Of a DNA stretch of 5,644 nt, positions 1 to 5,644 are shown one piece after another (the stretch's first letter is position 1; each line of letters starts with the position of its first letter). The notes beneath the pieces were generated by a model. That model was given only the letters and a program-made list of their open reading frames with translations. It was not told the origin of the DNA and did not search any database. The translations under genes were made by a program, and so were the position numbers. The stretch spans positions 1-5,644 of the forward strand of contig JALOSN010000085.1 of NCBI GenBank assembly GCA_025458415.1, in the 5' to 3' direction. This DNA comes from Hydrogenophaga sp. Lineage in GTDB: Bacteria > Pseudomonadota > Gammaproteobacteria > Burkholderiales > Burkholderiaceae_C.

Positions 1-408
1 GACGAGGTGCAGCGCCGGCACCCTTCGGTGGTGGCGATCGGTCGCAGCCTCGGCAGTGGCGTGGCCGTTCAGCTGGCTGCCCAGCGGCCGGTGCAACGCC
101 TGGTGCTCGTCACACCTTTTGACAGTCTGCGGGCGGTCGCGCAGCGACACTACCCCTGGGTGCCGGTGGACTGGTTGCTGCGCGAGCGGTTCGAATCGGA
201 CAGCCTTGCCGGGACCCTTCGCATGCCGACGACACTGATCGTGGCCGGACGCGACGAGGTGGTCGATCCGTCACATGCCCACCGACTGTTCAAGGCCTTC
301 GAGCCCGGTGTGGCCTTGCTGCACGAGCTGCCGCAGGCGGGCCACAACGACATCTCCCTCTTTCCCGCCTATGCCGGCATCCTTGAGCATGCCGTGACCG
401 GTCGGTGA
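1..408 (+). CDS. alpha/beta hydrolase, C-terminal part (5' end outside window)
   Basis: This is the C-terminal 135 residues of a serine-hydrolase-fold protein. The reading frame is open to the first base, so the start lies upstream of the window; the GTG at position 7 is not a convincing start because it would leave only a few residues before the nucleophile strand. Counting from the first codon, the nucleophile elbow GRSLGSG puts the likely catalytic Ser at residue 16. The acid is probably Asp85 in VAGRDEVVDP, and the base is His115 in QAGHND, so the triad order Ser-Asp-His is complete. The pattern resembles the BEM46/ABHD13/YfhR-like group of small single-domain hydrolases, whose natural substrates are mostly unknown, so none is assigned. 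The gene ends 15 bp before the convergent stop of the transporter gene. Fold assignment is firm; specificity is not determinable. Confidence 0.88.
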   Translation, partial: DEVQRRHPSVVAIGRSLGSGVAVQLAAQRPVQRLVLVTPFDSLRAVAQRHYPWVPVDWLLRERFESDSLAGTLRMPTTLIVAGRDEVVDPSHAHRLFKAFEPGVALLHELPQAGHNDISLFPAYAGILEHAVTGR

Positions 409-423
409 ACAGACCGAACTGGT
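397..423. terminator. hairpin at convergent gene junction (possible bidirectional terminator)
   Basis: An inverted repeat pairs 397-406 with 413-423 around a 6-nt loop (gaacag). The inner arms TCGGT/ACCGA are perfect; the outer part has one bulged A at 418 and one G-T pair. The left arm contains the last hydrolase codons, the hydrolase stop lies in and just after it, and the right arm ends directly against the transporter stop at 424-426. No T-run follows on either strand, so it is not a classical intrinsic terminator. Its position suggests transcript-end protection or weak termination for both genes; this is inferred. Confidence 0.35.
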
Positions 424-1920
424 TCAGGTCATCCAGGGCAACAGCAAGCGGATCGTGACCACGATCACGACGATCGCCAGCAGGTTCAAGGCCAGGCCGG
501 CGCGCATCATCTGGGCGATGCTCACATGGCCCGATGCATAGACGATGGCATTGGGTGGTGTCGCCACCGGCAACATGAAGGCGCAACTGGCGGCCAGTGC
601 CACCGCGAGGATGAGAGGCAGCGGAGGCTGGCCCAGCCCCAGGGCCACCGCCGCCATCACCGGGATCAGGGTGTTGGCCACGGCGGTGTTGCTGGTCAGC
701 TCGGTCATGAAAATCACCAGCGTGGTCACGGCCAGCAAGACCCACAGGGCCGGGGCCTCGGTCATGCCGGCGAAGCCGGATGCCAGCCAGGCATCCACCC
801 CGTGCCGGCTGATGGCGGCCGCCAGGCTCAGGCCGCCGCCAAACAGCAGCAGGATGCCCCAGGGCAGCTTGACGGCGGTGTCCCAGTCCATGGCGAAGAC
901 CCGGCGCCCGGCATCCACCGGCAGCACGAACAGCAGGAGGGCGCCCATCATCGCAATCGTGGCGTCGGTCAGGTGCGGCAGGCCCAGCAGATCCGACAGG
1001 GGCTGCCGCAGCACCCAGCCGGCTGCCGTCAACAGAAAGACCGTCAACACGATCCGCTCGCCCCGGCTCATGGGGTGGCGCTGCTGCAGGTCCTCGCGGA
1101 TGCGCTGCTGCACGGCGTCCGGCACGTGCAGGTGCACTGGAAAGGCCACCCGGACCAGCCACAGCCAGGCCAGGGGCAAGAGCACCAGGACCAGCGGGAC
1201 GCCCAGGGCCATCCAGCCCAGCATGGTGATGTCCATGCCGAGCTGCTCCCGGGCATAGCTGGCCAGAATGAGGTTGGGCGGCGAACCGATCAGGGTCCCC
1301 AGGCCGCCGATGGAGGCGCCGTAGGCAATGCCCAGCATCAGGCTGGTGGCGAAGTGCCGCCGGGCCTCGTCGGTGGCTGCATCGCTGGCCCCGATCCGCT
1401 CGTTGATGAGACCGATCACGCTCAGGCCCACCGGCAGCATCATCATGGCCGCCGCCGTGTTGGATATCCACATGCTCAGCAGGCCCGTGGCGGCCATGAA
1501 GCCGGCAACCAGTCGGACCGGGGAGGTGCCGACCCGGCGCGCAATGGCCAGTCCGATGCGGGTGTGCAGCTGCCAGCGCTGCATGGCCAGGCCGATGATG
1601 AAGCCGCCCATGAACAGAAAAATGATGTCCGATGCGTAGGGTCGCAGGGTCTGGGCGCTGTCCTGGATACCGGCGACCGGGAACAACACCACCGGCAGCA
1701 GGGCGGTGGCCGGCAAGGGAACGGCCTCGCTCATCCACCAGACCGCCATCCAGATGCCGATCGCGGTGGTCAGGCGTCCTGCATCGCTCAGGGCCGCATG
1801 GTCTGGCAGGACCCAGTAGCTGAGCAGGGCCAACACGGGGCCGGCCACCAGACCGGCACGGGCCATGCGACCCGGCCAGTCGGTTTCCGTCTTTGCAGGC
1901 GATGGGGTGGAATCAGGCAT
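424..1920 (-). CDS. SLC13/DASS-family sodium:anion (dicarboxylate or sulfate) symporter
   Basis: This is a polytopic inner-membrane carrier of 498 residues, the usual size for bacterial DASS transporters such as VcINDY, which couple Na+ entry to uptake of C4-dicarboxylates, citrate or sulfate. Both halves of the inverted-repeat fold show the signature Ser-Asn-Thr motif: residues 153-155 (ISNTAAAMM) and 410-412 (LTSNTAVAN). The sodium-site loop GTLIGSPPN lies at 208-216 and its counterpart PVATPPNAIVYASG at 451-464, the classical SLC13 signature region. Hydrophobic segments fill the rest, with a cytoplasmic-type charged linker around 265-290. I chose the ATG at 1920; an in-frame GTG at 1953 would add 11 residues with no visible benefit, and neither start has a clear Shine-Dalgarno sequence. 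The gene is transcribed divergently from the YitT-family gene and converges on the hydrolase gene. The substrate cannot be read from sequence alone, and no sulfur- or dicarboxylate-specific gene lies alongside. Confidence 0.93.
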   Translation of the reverse strand: MPDSTPSPAKTETDWPGRMARAGLVAGPVLALLSYWVLPDHAALSDAGRLTTAIGIWMAVWWMSEAVPLPATALLPVVLFPVAGIQDSAQTLRPYASDIIFLFMGGFIIGLAMQRWQLHTRIGLAIARRVGTSPVRLVAGFMAATGLLSMWISNTAAAMMMLPVGLSVIGLINERIGASDAATDEARRHFATSLMLGIAYGASIGGLGTLIGSPPNLILASYAREQLGMDITMLGWMALGVPLVLVLLPLAWLWLVRVAFPVHLHVPDAVQQRIREDLQQRHPMSRGERIVLTVFLLTAAGWVLRQPLSDLLGLPHLTDATIAMMGALLLFVLPVDAGRRVFAMDWDTAVKLPWGILLLFGGGLSLAAAISRHGVDAWLASGFAGMTEAPALWVLLAVTTLVIFMTELTSNTAVANTLIPVMAAVALGLGQPPLPLILAVALAASCAFMLPVATPPNAIVYASGHVSIAQMMRAGLALNLLAIVVIVVTIRLLLPWMT

Positions 1921-2086
1921 GGCCACAGGATAGCGTCTCGGTTCGGGCAACACGAAGGCGGCGTGGGGCCCTGTGAATCAGCGACCTTGCTGACCTGCGT
2001 CAAGAACGACGCCCGCCGGGGCAGCCAAACTCGGATCCTTGTCCGCGCCACGCAGGTGCCGCGGCGGGTCGAGTTGTTCCAAGTCC
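1921..2086. promoter_or_regulatory. divergent intergenic region with two adjacent dyads
   Basis: This 166-bp stretch lies between the divergent start codons of the SLC13 transporter and the YitT-family gene, so it should hold both promoters. I found no convincing sigma70 -35/-10 pair on either strand; a TTGACG on the minus strand (complement of 1998-2003) has no acceptable -10 box at 17-bp spacing. Two inverted repeats of identical geometry sit side by side: TCAGC-N6-GCTGA at 1978-1993 and GCGTC-N6-GACGC at 1997-2012, with centres 19 bp apart. They differ in sequence, so one dimeric regulator binding both is not implied. They could be operator half-sites, small transcript hairpins, or chance in GC-rich DNA. 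Confidence 0.4.
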
Positions 2087-2737
2087 ATGTCCCAGGTATC
2101 CGTCCCATCCAGTTCGCCGGTCGAATCCACTCCAGCACTGCCGCTGGCGCGCCACCGTCCCCACGAGGACCTGCAAGCCTTGCTGACCGGCACGCTGTTC
2201 GTGGCGCTGGGCGTGATCATGTTCCGCCATGCCGGGTTGCTGACCGGTGGCACGGCCGGACTGGCCTTTGTTCTGCACTACGCCACCGGATGGAACTTCA
2301 GCCTGCTGTTCTTGCTGGTCAACCTGCCTTTCTATGGCCTGGCCTGGCGGCGCATGGGCCCCATGTTCACCCTCAAGACCTTTGCCGCCGTCGGCCTGCT
2401 GGCAGCCTTTGTGCAATGGTTGCCACGATGGATAGCGTTTGACCAGCTTTCGACCGGCTTCGCCTCCGTGGCCGGCGGCCTGCTCATGGGCGCCGGCATG
2501 CTGATGCTGTTTCGCCACCGGGCCAGCCTGGGCGGTTTCAACGTGCTGGTGCTGTACCTGCAGGAGCGCTTCGGCTGGCGCGCCGGTCGCATCCAGATGG
2601 CCTTCGACTGTGCCATCGTGCTGGCCGCCCTGTCGGTGGTGGACGCTGCGCAGATCGTCTGGTCGGTGCTGGGGGCCGTGGTGCTGAACCTCACGTTGGC
2701 CATCAACCACCGTCCCGGGCGCTACATGGCGGTCTGA
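2087..2737 (+). CDS. YitT-family integral membrane protein
   Basis: This 216-residue membrane protein matches the YitT (DUF161) group, whose members are widespread and mostly of unknown or only proposed transport function. After a short polar, Ser/Pro-rich N-terminus (residues 1-25) there is a first hydrophobic segment at about 30-46. The glycine-rich family-type motif GLLTGGTAGLAFVLHYATG follows at 50-68, then hydrophobic segments at about 71-87, 97-114, 124-142, 172-187 and 189-205. A second glycine-rich stretch, ASLGGFNVLVLYLQERFGW (146-164), echoes the first motif, as expected for an internally repeated fold. The longer C-terminal soluble domain found in Bacillus YitT-type proteins is absent; this is the short membrane-only form. 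ATG 2087 is preferred; an in-frame TTG at 2039 would add 16 unhydrophobic residues. Neither has a strong ribosome binding site. Substrate is not assignable. Confidence 0.85.
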   Translation: MSQVSVPSSSPVESTPALPLARHRPHEDLQALLTGTLFVALGVIMFRHAGLLTGGTAGLAFVLHYATGWNFSLLFLLVNLPFYGLAWRRMGPMFTLKTFAAVGLLAAFVQWLPRWIAFDQLSTGFASVAGGLLMGAGMLMLFRHRASLGGFNVLVLYLQERFGWRAGRIQMAFDCAIVLAALSVVDAAQIVWSVLGAVVLNLTLAINHRPGRYMAV

Positions 2738-2743
2738 TCGGGT

Positions 2744-2795
2744 ATCCGGATTGCGCGGTGGTGCAGGGTGTCCGGCGTTCGGGATCCGGATTGCG
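2744..2795. repeat. 12-bp direct repeat in 40-bp phase, each with an 8-bp palindrome
   Basis: The sequence ATCCGGATTGCG occurs exactly at 2744-2755 and again at 2784-2795, with copies starting 40 bp apart in the gap between the YitT-family stop and the nuclease start. Similarity continues to the left as TCGGG, offset by one inserted base. Each copy begins with the perfect palindrome ATCCGGAT. The arrangement could be a tandem operator for the nuclease gene, a long-loop hairpin, or a small local duplication. Function is inferred only. Confidence 0.5.
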
Positions 2796-2809
2796 GCAGA
2801 CTCGGGGCC

Positions 2810-3328
2810 ATGCAGCTTCAGAAATACAGCCTTCGTGCCCTGGTTGCGGTCGGCCTGACCGCAGGACTGTTCATCTCGCAGACGGTCACCACCGGCCCGA
2901 CCGTCTACCTGGCCGACGTCACCCATGTACACGATGGGGACTCACTCTGGGTCCGGCCGCTGGGAGGTGGCGAGCGCCAGCGTCTGCGGCTGGACGGCAT
3001 TGATGCGCCCGAAATCTGCCAGGCCGATGGCGCCGCTGCCCGCGACCGTCTGGCGGCCATGGTGCTGCAGCGCCAGGTCCGCGTGGAGGTGACCGGCCAG
3101 GATCGCTACCGGCGCACCCTGGCGCGCGTCTGGCTGGGCGGCGACGACGTGCAGGCAACGCTGGTTGCTCAAGGATGGGCCTGGTCCTATCGCGGGCGGG
3201 ACCAGGCCGGGCCCTACGACCGGGAAGAGAGGCTGGCGCGTCGTCAGGGACGGGGCCTGTTTGCCGACCCGCAAGCCGAACCTCCGGGCGATTTCCGGCG
3301 CAGGCACGGCCCGTGCACGAACGATTGA
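2810..3328 (+). CDS. thermonuclease-family (SNase-like) nuclease with N-terminal export/anchor segment
   Basis: This 172-residue protein carries a staphylococcal-nuclease-type OB-fold domain (about 32-152), which hydrolyses DNA or RNA phosphodiester bonds with Ca2+ in characterised members. The active site appears complete. Asp44 in HDGDS and Asp65 in GIDAPE match calcium ligands D21 and D40 of staphylococcal nuclease. Arg60, Glu68 and Arg102 (DRYRRTLARV) match R35, E43 and R87 with the same internal spacings. The helix motif ATLVAQGWAWSYR (116-128) is also typical. The N-terminus (KYSLR followed by a hydrophobic run at about 9-23) looks like a signal peptide or membrane anchor, but no clean Ala-X-Ala cleavage site is visible. 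The C-terminal 20 residues are polar and basic. ATG 2810 is used because it starts this leader; GGGG just upstream is a weak ribosome binding site. It lies 72 bp after the YitT-family gene and may have its own promoter. Confidence 0.9.
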   Translation: MQLQKYSLRALVAVGLTAGLFISQTVTTGPTVYLADVTHVHDGDSLWVRPLGGGERQRLRLDGIDAPEICQADGAAARDRLAAMVLQRQVRVEVTGQDRYRRTLARVWLGGDDVQATLVAQGWAWSYRGRDQAGPYDREERLARRQGRGLFADPQAEPPGDFRRRHGPCTND

Positions 3329-3331
3329 CGC

Positions 3332-3353
3332 CGGTCAGCCGCCGTGCTGGCCG
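3332..3353 (+). terminator. hairpin at convergent junction of nuclease and MoeB-like genes
   Basis: CGGTCAGC (3332-3339) can pair with GCTGGCCG (3346-3353) around a 6-nt loop: 8 bp with one G-U pair in plus-strand RNA. In minus-strand RNA that pair becomes an A-C mismatch, so the hairpin favours the nuclease transcript. It begins 4 nt after the nuclease stop and overlaps the last codons and stop of the MoeB-like gene. There is no U-tract, so intrinsic termination is doubtful. Confidence 0.3.
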
Positions 3354-4093
3354 CTGCAGACGGCGCAGGCCGGGTTCCGCGGCAGGGTGATCTCGTTGAA
3401 GGCCATGTCGCGGCCATCGATCATGAGCAGGCGCCCGGTCAGCCTCGACCCCAGGCCCACCAGCAGCTTCAGCGCCTCGGCGGCCTGCAGCGTGCCGACG
3501 ATGCCGACCAGTGGGGCAAAAACACCCATGGTGGCGCAGCGGGTTTCCTCGACGCCGCTGTTCTCCGGGAAGACACAGGCATAGCAGGGGTTGTCTGGCA
3601 GGCGGGGGTCGAACACGCTGAGCTGTCCGTCCATGCGGATGGCAGCACCCGAGACCAGGGGCTTGAGATGGTCCACGCAGGCGCGGTTGATGGCGTGGCG
3701 GGTGGCAAAGTTGTCGGTGCAGTCAAGAACCACGTCGGCCTCGGCCACCAGCTCGCGCAGCAGCGACGCGTCGGCCCGGGTGGTGACCGCATGCACCTCC
3801 ACGTCCGGGTTGATGGCGGCAATGGCCTCGCGGGCCGACTCGGCCTTCGGGCTGCCGACCCGCGAGAGGTTGTGTGCAATCTGTCGCTGCAGATTGGTTT
3901 CGTCCACCACGTCGTGGTCGACGATGGTGATACGTCCGACGCCCGCGCTGCCCAGGTAAAGCGCCACCGGCGATCCGAGGCCGCCGGCACCGATCACCAG
4001 GGCGTGGGAAGCGAGCAGCTGCTCCTGGCCTTCCACGCCCACTTCGTTGAGGAGGATGTGGCGCGAGTAGCGCAGCAACTGGGCGTCGTTCAC
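3335..4093 (-). CDS. moeB: MoeB/ThiF/HesA-type adenylyltransferase (E1-like sulfur-carrier activating enzyme)
   Basis: This complete 252-residue cytoplasmic enzyme should adenylate the C-terminal glycine of a ubiquitin-like sulfur carrier (MoaD in molybdopterin synthesis, ThiS or a relative in other members) using ATP. The nucleotide-binding loop GAGGLG is at 35-40. NLQRQ (67-71) supplies the conserved Asn67 and Arg70; Lys83 and Asp127 (CTDN) match E. coli MoeB K86 and D130. Four cysteines, C170 and C173 (CYAC) plus C243 and C246 (CAVC), match the structural zinc site. Cys186 (ETRCATMG) matches the conserved crossover-loop cysteine of E. coli MoeB. Length and motif order fit MoeB and there is no added rhodanese domain. 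The start is a GTG at 4093; no better in-frame start exists in the 40-bp gap to the peptidase gene. No moaD, thiS, moaE or moeA is in view, so MoeB versus ThiF or HesA is not settled. The protein ends in Gly-Gly, which is probably coincidental. Confidence 0.9.
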   Translation of the reverse strand: MNDAQLLRYSRHILLNEVGVEGQEQLLASHALVIGAGGLGSPVALYLGSAGVGRITIVDHDVVDETNLQRQIAHNLSRVGSPKAESAREAIAAINPDVEVHAVTTRADASLLRELVAEADVVLDCTDNFATRHAINRACVDHLKPLVSGAAIRMDGQLSVFDPRLPDNPCYACVFPENSGVEETRCATMGVFAPLVGIVGTLQAAEALKLLVGLGSRLTGRLLMIDGRDMAFNEITLPRNPACAVCSGQHGG

Positions 4094-4133
4094 GGCGATC
4101 GGGGTGGCGCCGGCATCGGGCCACCGGCAGGTG

Positions 4134-5618
4134 TCAGTTTTCTTTCTTCTCTTCGGTGCGCAGCGTCTGCGTCTTGCTGACCTGCACCGGCTGACCGCGC
4201 AGCTGGTTCAGCGCCTGCTGCAGCTGGAAGTCCTCGGCACTGCCGAACTCGGGCACCAGGCGCTGACCCGGGTTCTTGCGGGCCTCTTCCTCGATCCGGC
4301 GACGGGCTTCTTCCCGCTCTTGCTCGCGCTGCTGTTCGGCCGCACGCTGGGCGTCGGTCATGGGCTTGCTGGTGCCATTGCCGTTGTCCAGGCTCTTCTG
4401 GAGATCGGCTTCGCGGGTGCGGAGGGCGGCGAACACATTGCCTTCCGCGGTCTCGTCCACCAGCACGTCGGGCACGATGCCCCGACCCTGGATGGATGTG
4501 CCCTTGGGGGTGTAGTAGCGTGCTGTGGTCAGCTTCAGTCCGGTGGTCGGTCCGAGAGGTCGCACGGTCTGCACCGATCCTTTGCCGAAGGTCTGGCTGC
4601 CCATGATGGTGGCGCGGCCATGGTCCTGCAACGCACCGGCGACGATCTCGCTGGCCGAGGCAGAGCCCTCGTTGACCAGCACCACCACCGGCACGGTCTT
4701 CAGGATGCCCTTGGTGCTTTCGGTCATGCGGCGGATGGGGTCGTTGCCGCCACGGCGCAGGTAGTGCTGCGGGATCGCCTTGTAGACGAAGCGGCTGTCC
4801 TCCAGCTGCCCGTTGGTGGAGACCACCGTGACGTTTTCGGGCAGGAAGGCGGCGGACAGGGCCACTGCGGCATCCAGCAGGCCACCCGGGTCGTTGCGAA
4901 GGTCGAGCACCAGTCCCTTGAGGTTGGGTTCGGCCTTGTGGATGTCCTCGATGCGGCGGGCGAAGTCGTCGACGGTGCGCTCCTGGAACTGAGACACGCG
5001 CACCCATGCATAGCCCGGCTCGACCACGCGCGACTTGACGCTCTGGGTCCGGATTTCCTCGCGGGTGATGGTCACCGGGAAGGTCCGGTTTTCGTCACGT
5101 CGCATGATCGTCAGCAGCACCTTGGTGCGGGGTTCACCCCGCATCAGCTTGACCGCGTCGTTGATGGAAAGTCCCTTGACCGGTGTGTCGTCGATCTTGG
5201 TGATCAGGTCACCGGTCTTGAGCCCGGCCCGGAATGCGGGTGAACCCTCGATCGGGGAAACCACCTTGACCAGGCCGTCCTCCATGGTGATTTCGATGCC
5301 GACGCCCACGAAGCGACCGCTGGTGCCTTCGCGGAATTCCTTGAAGGACTTGGCGTCGAAGTACTGCGAATGCGGATCGAGGCTGGCCACCATGCCGGAA
5401 ATGGCCTCGGAGATGAGCTTTTTCTCGTCCACCGGCTCGACATAGTCGGACTTGATCATGCCGAAGACGGCCGCCAGCTGTTGCAACTCCTCCAGCGGGA
5501 GCGGCGCCAGCGTGTTGCGGGCCACCGCCTGCAACTGCACGGTCGTCAACGCGCCCGCCACCGCACCGACTGCGATCCAGCCAGCGATCCTGAGCTTGTG
5601 ACTCACCTGTTTACCCAT
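4134..5618 (-). CDS. ctpA: S41-family C-terminal processing peptidase (CtpA/Prc-like)
   Basis: This complete 494-residue periplasmic or membrane-anchored serine protease belongs to the group that trims or degrades envelope proteins from their C-termini; in several Gram-negative bacteria it acts on cell-wall hydrolases and lipoproteins. A signal/anchor hydrophobic segment at 11-27 follows a basic N-terminus, and LQAVA before Arg34 is a possible signal-peptidase site. A helical region (about 40-98) precedes a PDZ domain at about 103-175 with GVGIEI and SPAFRAGLKTGDLI. The catalytic core includes LVLDLRNDPGG (236-246) and NEGSASASEIVAGAL (316-330). The nucleophile should be Ser321 and the general base Lys346 in TFGKGSVQ, with the family's 25-residue spacing; Gln350 follows four residues later as in E. 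coli Prc. GRGIVPD is at 378-384. The C-terminus has a highly charged, probably coiled-coil stretch (about 423-448). It is smaller than E. coli Prc and nearer CtpA/CtpB. The MoeB-like gene follows 40 bp downstream on the same strand. The symbol is a family-level choice. Confidence 0.94.
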   Translation of the reverse strand: MGKQVSHKLRIAGWIAVGAVAGALTTVQLQAVARNTLAPLPLEELQQLAAVFGMIKSDYVEPVDEKKLISEAISGMVASLDPHSQYFDAKSFKEFREGTSGRFVGVGIEITMEDGLVKVVSPIEGSPAFRAGLKTGDLITKIDDTPVKGLSINDAVKLMRGEPRTKVLLTIMRRDENRTFPVTITREEIRTQSVKSRVVEPGYAWVRVSQFQERTVDDFARRIEDIHKAEPNLKGLVLDLRNDPGGLLDAAVALSAAFLPENVTVVSTNGQLEDSRFVYKAIPQHYLRRGGNDPIRRMTESTKGILKTVPVVVLVNEGSASASEIVAGALQDHGRATIMGSQTFGKGSVQTVRPLGPTTGLKLTTARYYTPKGTSIQGRGIVPDVLVDETAEGNVFAALRTREADLQKSLDNGNGTSKPMTDAQRAAEQQREQEREEARRRIEEEARKNPGQRLVPEFGSAEDFQLQQALNQLRGQPVQVSKTQTLRTEEKKEN

Positions 5619-5625
5619 CGGAGTG

Positions 5626-5629
5626 CCTC
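5626..5629 (-). promoter_or_regulatory. ribosome binding site of the S41 peptidase gene
   Basis: On the minus strand GAGG lies 7 nt before the ATG at 5618. It is the clearest Shine-Dalgarno match in the window and fixes the peptidase start, which also coincides with the beginning of the signal/anchor segment. Confidence 0.65.
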
Positions 5630-5644
5630 GAAAAGAATGTCCCG

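Noticed and set aside
290..1738. A 482-codon minus-strand frame overlapping the SLC13 gene in another frame.
   Set aside because: It shadows the transporter frame, is rich in Arg, Gly, Pro, His and Ala, has no membrane or domain pattern, and also runs into the hydrolase gene on the opposite strand.
1970..2003. A possible minus-strand sigma70 promoter built on TTGACG (complement of 1998-2003).
   Set aside because: At 17-bp spacing the -10 hexamer is TGATTC, matching the consensus at only one position, so the -35 match alone is not enough.
526..2442. A 638-codon open frame on the plus strand, antisense to the SLC13 gene and running across the divergent intergenic region into the YitT-family gene.
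   Set aside because: Its translation is Gly/His/Gln-rich low-complexity text typical of antisense frames in GC-rich DNA, with no recognisable domain, while the opposite strand encodes a clear transporter with both SNT motifs.
2000..2932. A 310-codon minus-strand frame antisense to the YitT-family and nuclease genes.
   Set aside because: Its Gly/Gln/His-rich composition without motifs marks a shadow; the plus-strand genes have clear family signatures.
3304..3316. A small hairpin GCACG-GCC-CGTGC at the end of the nuclease gene.
   Set aside because: It has only 5 bp and a 3-nt loop, lies inside coding sequence, and has no T-run after it, so it is better explained by codon content.
3344..4180. 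A 278-codon plus-strand frame antisense to the MoeB-like gene.
   Set aside because: It is an antisense shadow of a gene with all conserved adenylyltransferase residues and has no motif of its own.
1987..4184. A shared 13-mer (CTTGCTGACCTGC) in the SLC13/YitT intergenic region and in the 3' part of the peptidase gene.
   Set aside because: One copy is within coding sequence in a context-appropriate frame, no flanking similarity exists, and a single 13-base match between different contexts is weak evidence of a repeat element.
4090..5243. Long frames overlapping the S41 peptidase gene (minus strand 4090-5007 and plus strand 4104-5243).
   Set aside because: Both overlap a complete protease gene with a verified catalytic Ser/Lys arrangement and good ribosome binding site, and neither shows a domain of its own.
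1..5644. The possibility of a defence island, mobile element, CRISPR array or new multi-gene system.
   Set aside because: All six genes fall in common housekeeping or transport families, no repeats, integrases or toxin-antitoxin pairs are visible, base composition appears uniform, and the gene order gives no sign of a coherent new system.

Overview
This window looks like ordinary, gene-dense chromosome from a GC-rich proteobacterium. The protein families and the strong G/C bias at third codon positions suit a gammaproteobacterium, possibly of the Xanthomonadales/Chromatiales type. That placement is inferred from general resemblance only; no rRNA or marker gene is present to confirm it. I see no tRNA, rRNA, CRISPR array, transposase, integrase, phage gene or recognisable defence system.

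Layout from left to right. Positions 1-408 (+) hold the C-terminal 135 residues of an alpha/beta hydrolase whose start lies outside the window. It converges, with a 15-bp gap, on 424-1920 (-), a complete SLC13/DASS-type sodium-coupled anion symporter. A 166-bp divergent region (1921-2086) separates that symporter from 2087-2737 (+), a YitT-family membrane protein. A 72-bp gap carrying a 40-bp-phased direct repeat leads to 2810-3328 (+), a thermonuclease-fold (SNase) protein with all active-site residues and an N-terminal export or anchor segment. This converges, with a 6-bp gap, on 3335-4093 (-), a MoeB/ThiF/HesA-type E1-like adenylyltransferase. The adenylyltransferase lies 40 bp downstream of 4134-5618 (-), a complete S41 C-terminal processing peptidase with an N-terminal signal/anchor and a PDZ domain. 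These two minus-strand genes could share a transcript.

The genes do not form one pathway. Themes are membrane transport (SLC13, YitT), envelope proteolysis (S41 peptidase), nucleic-acid hydrolysis probably outside the cytoplasm (SNase) and sulfur-carrier activation for cofactor synthesis (MoeB-like). Both convergent junctions carry a compact hairpin overlapping one or both stop codons, with no U-tract.

I did not find an undescribed system. The items worth a second look are small: the phased palindromic repeat before the nuclease gene, two adjacent dyads in the divergent intergenic region, the two junction hairpins, and a MoeB-like protein that has no carrier protein beside it and itself ends in Gly-Gly. 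Very long open frames antisense to the transporter and the peptidase are best explained as GC-bias shadows.
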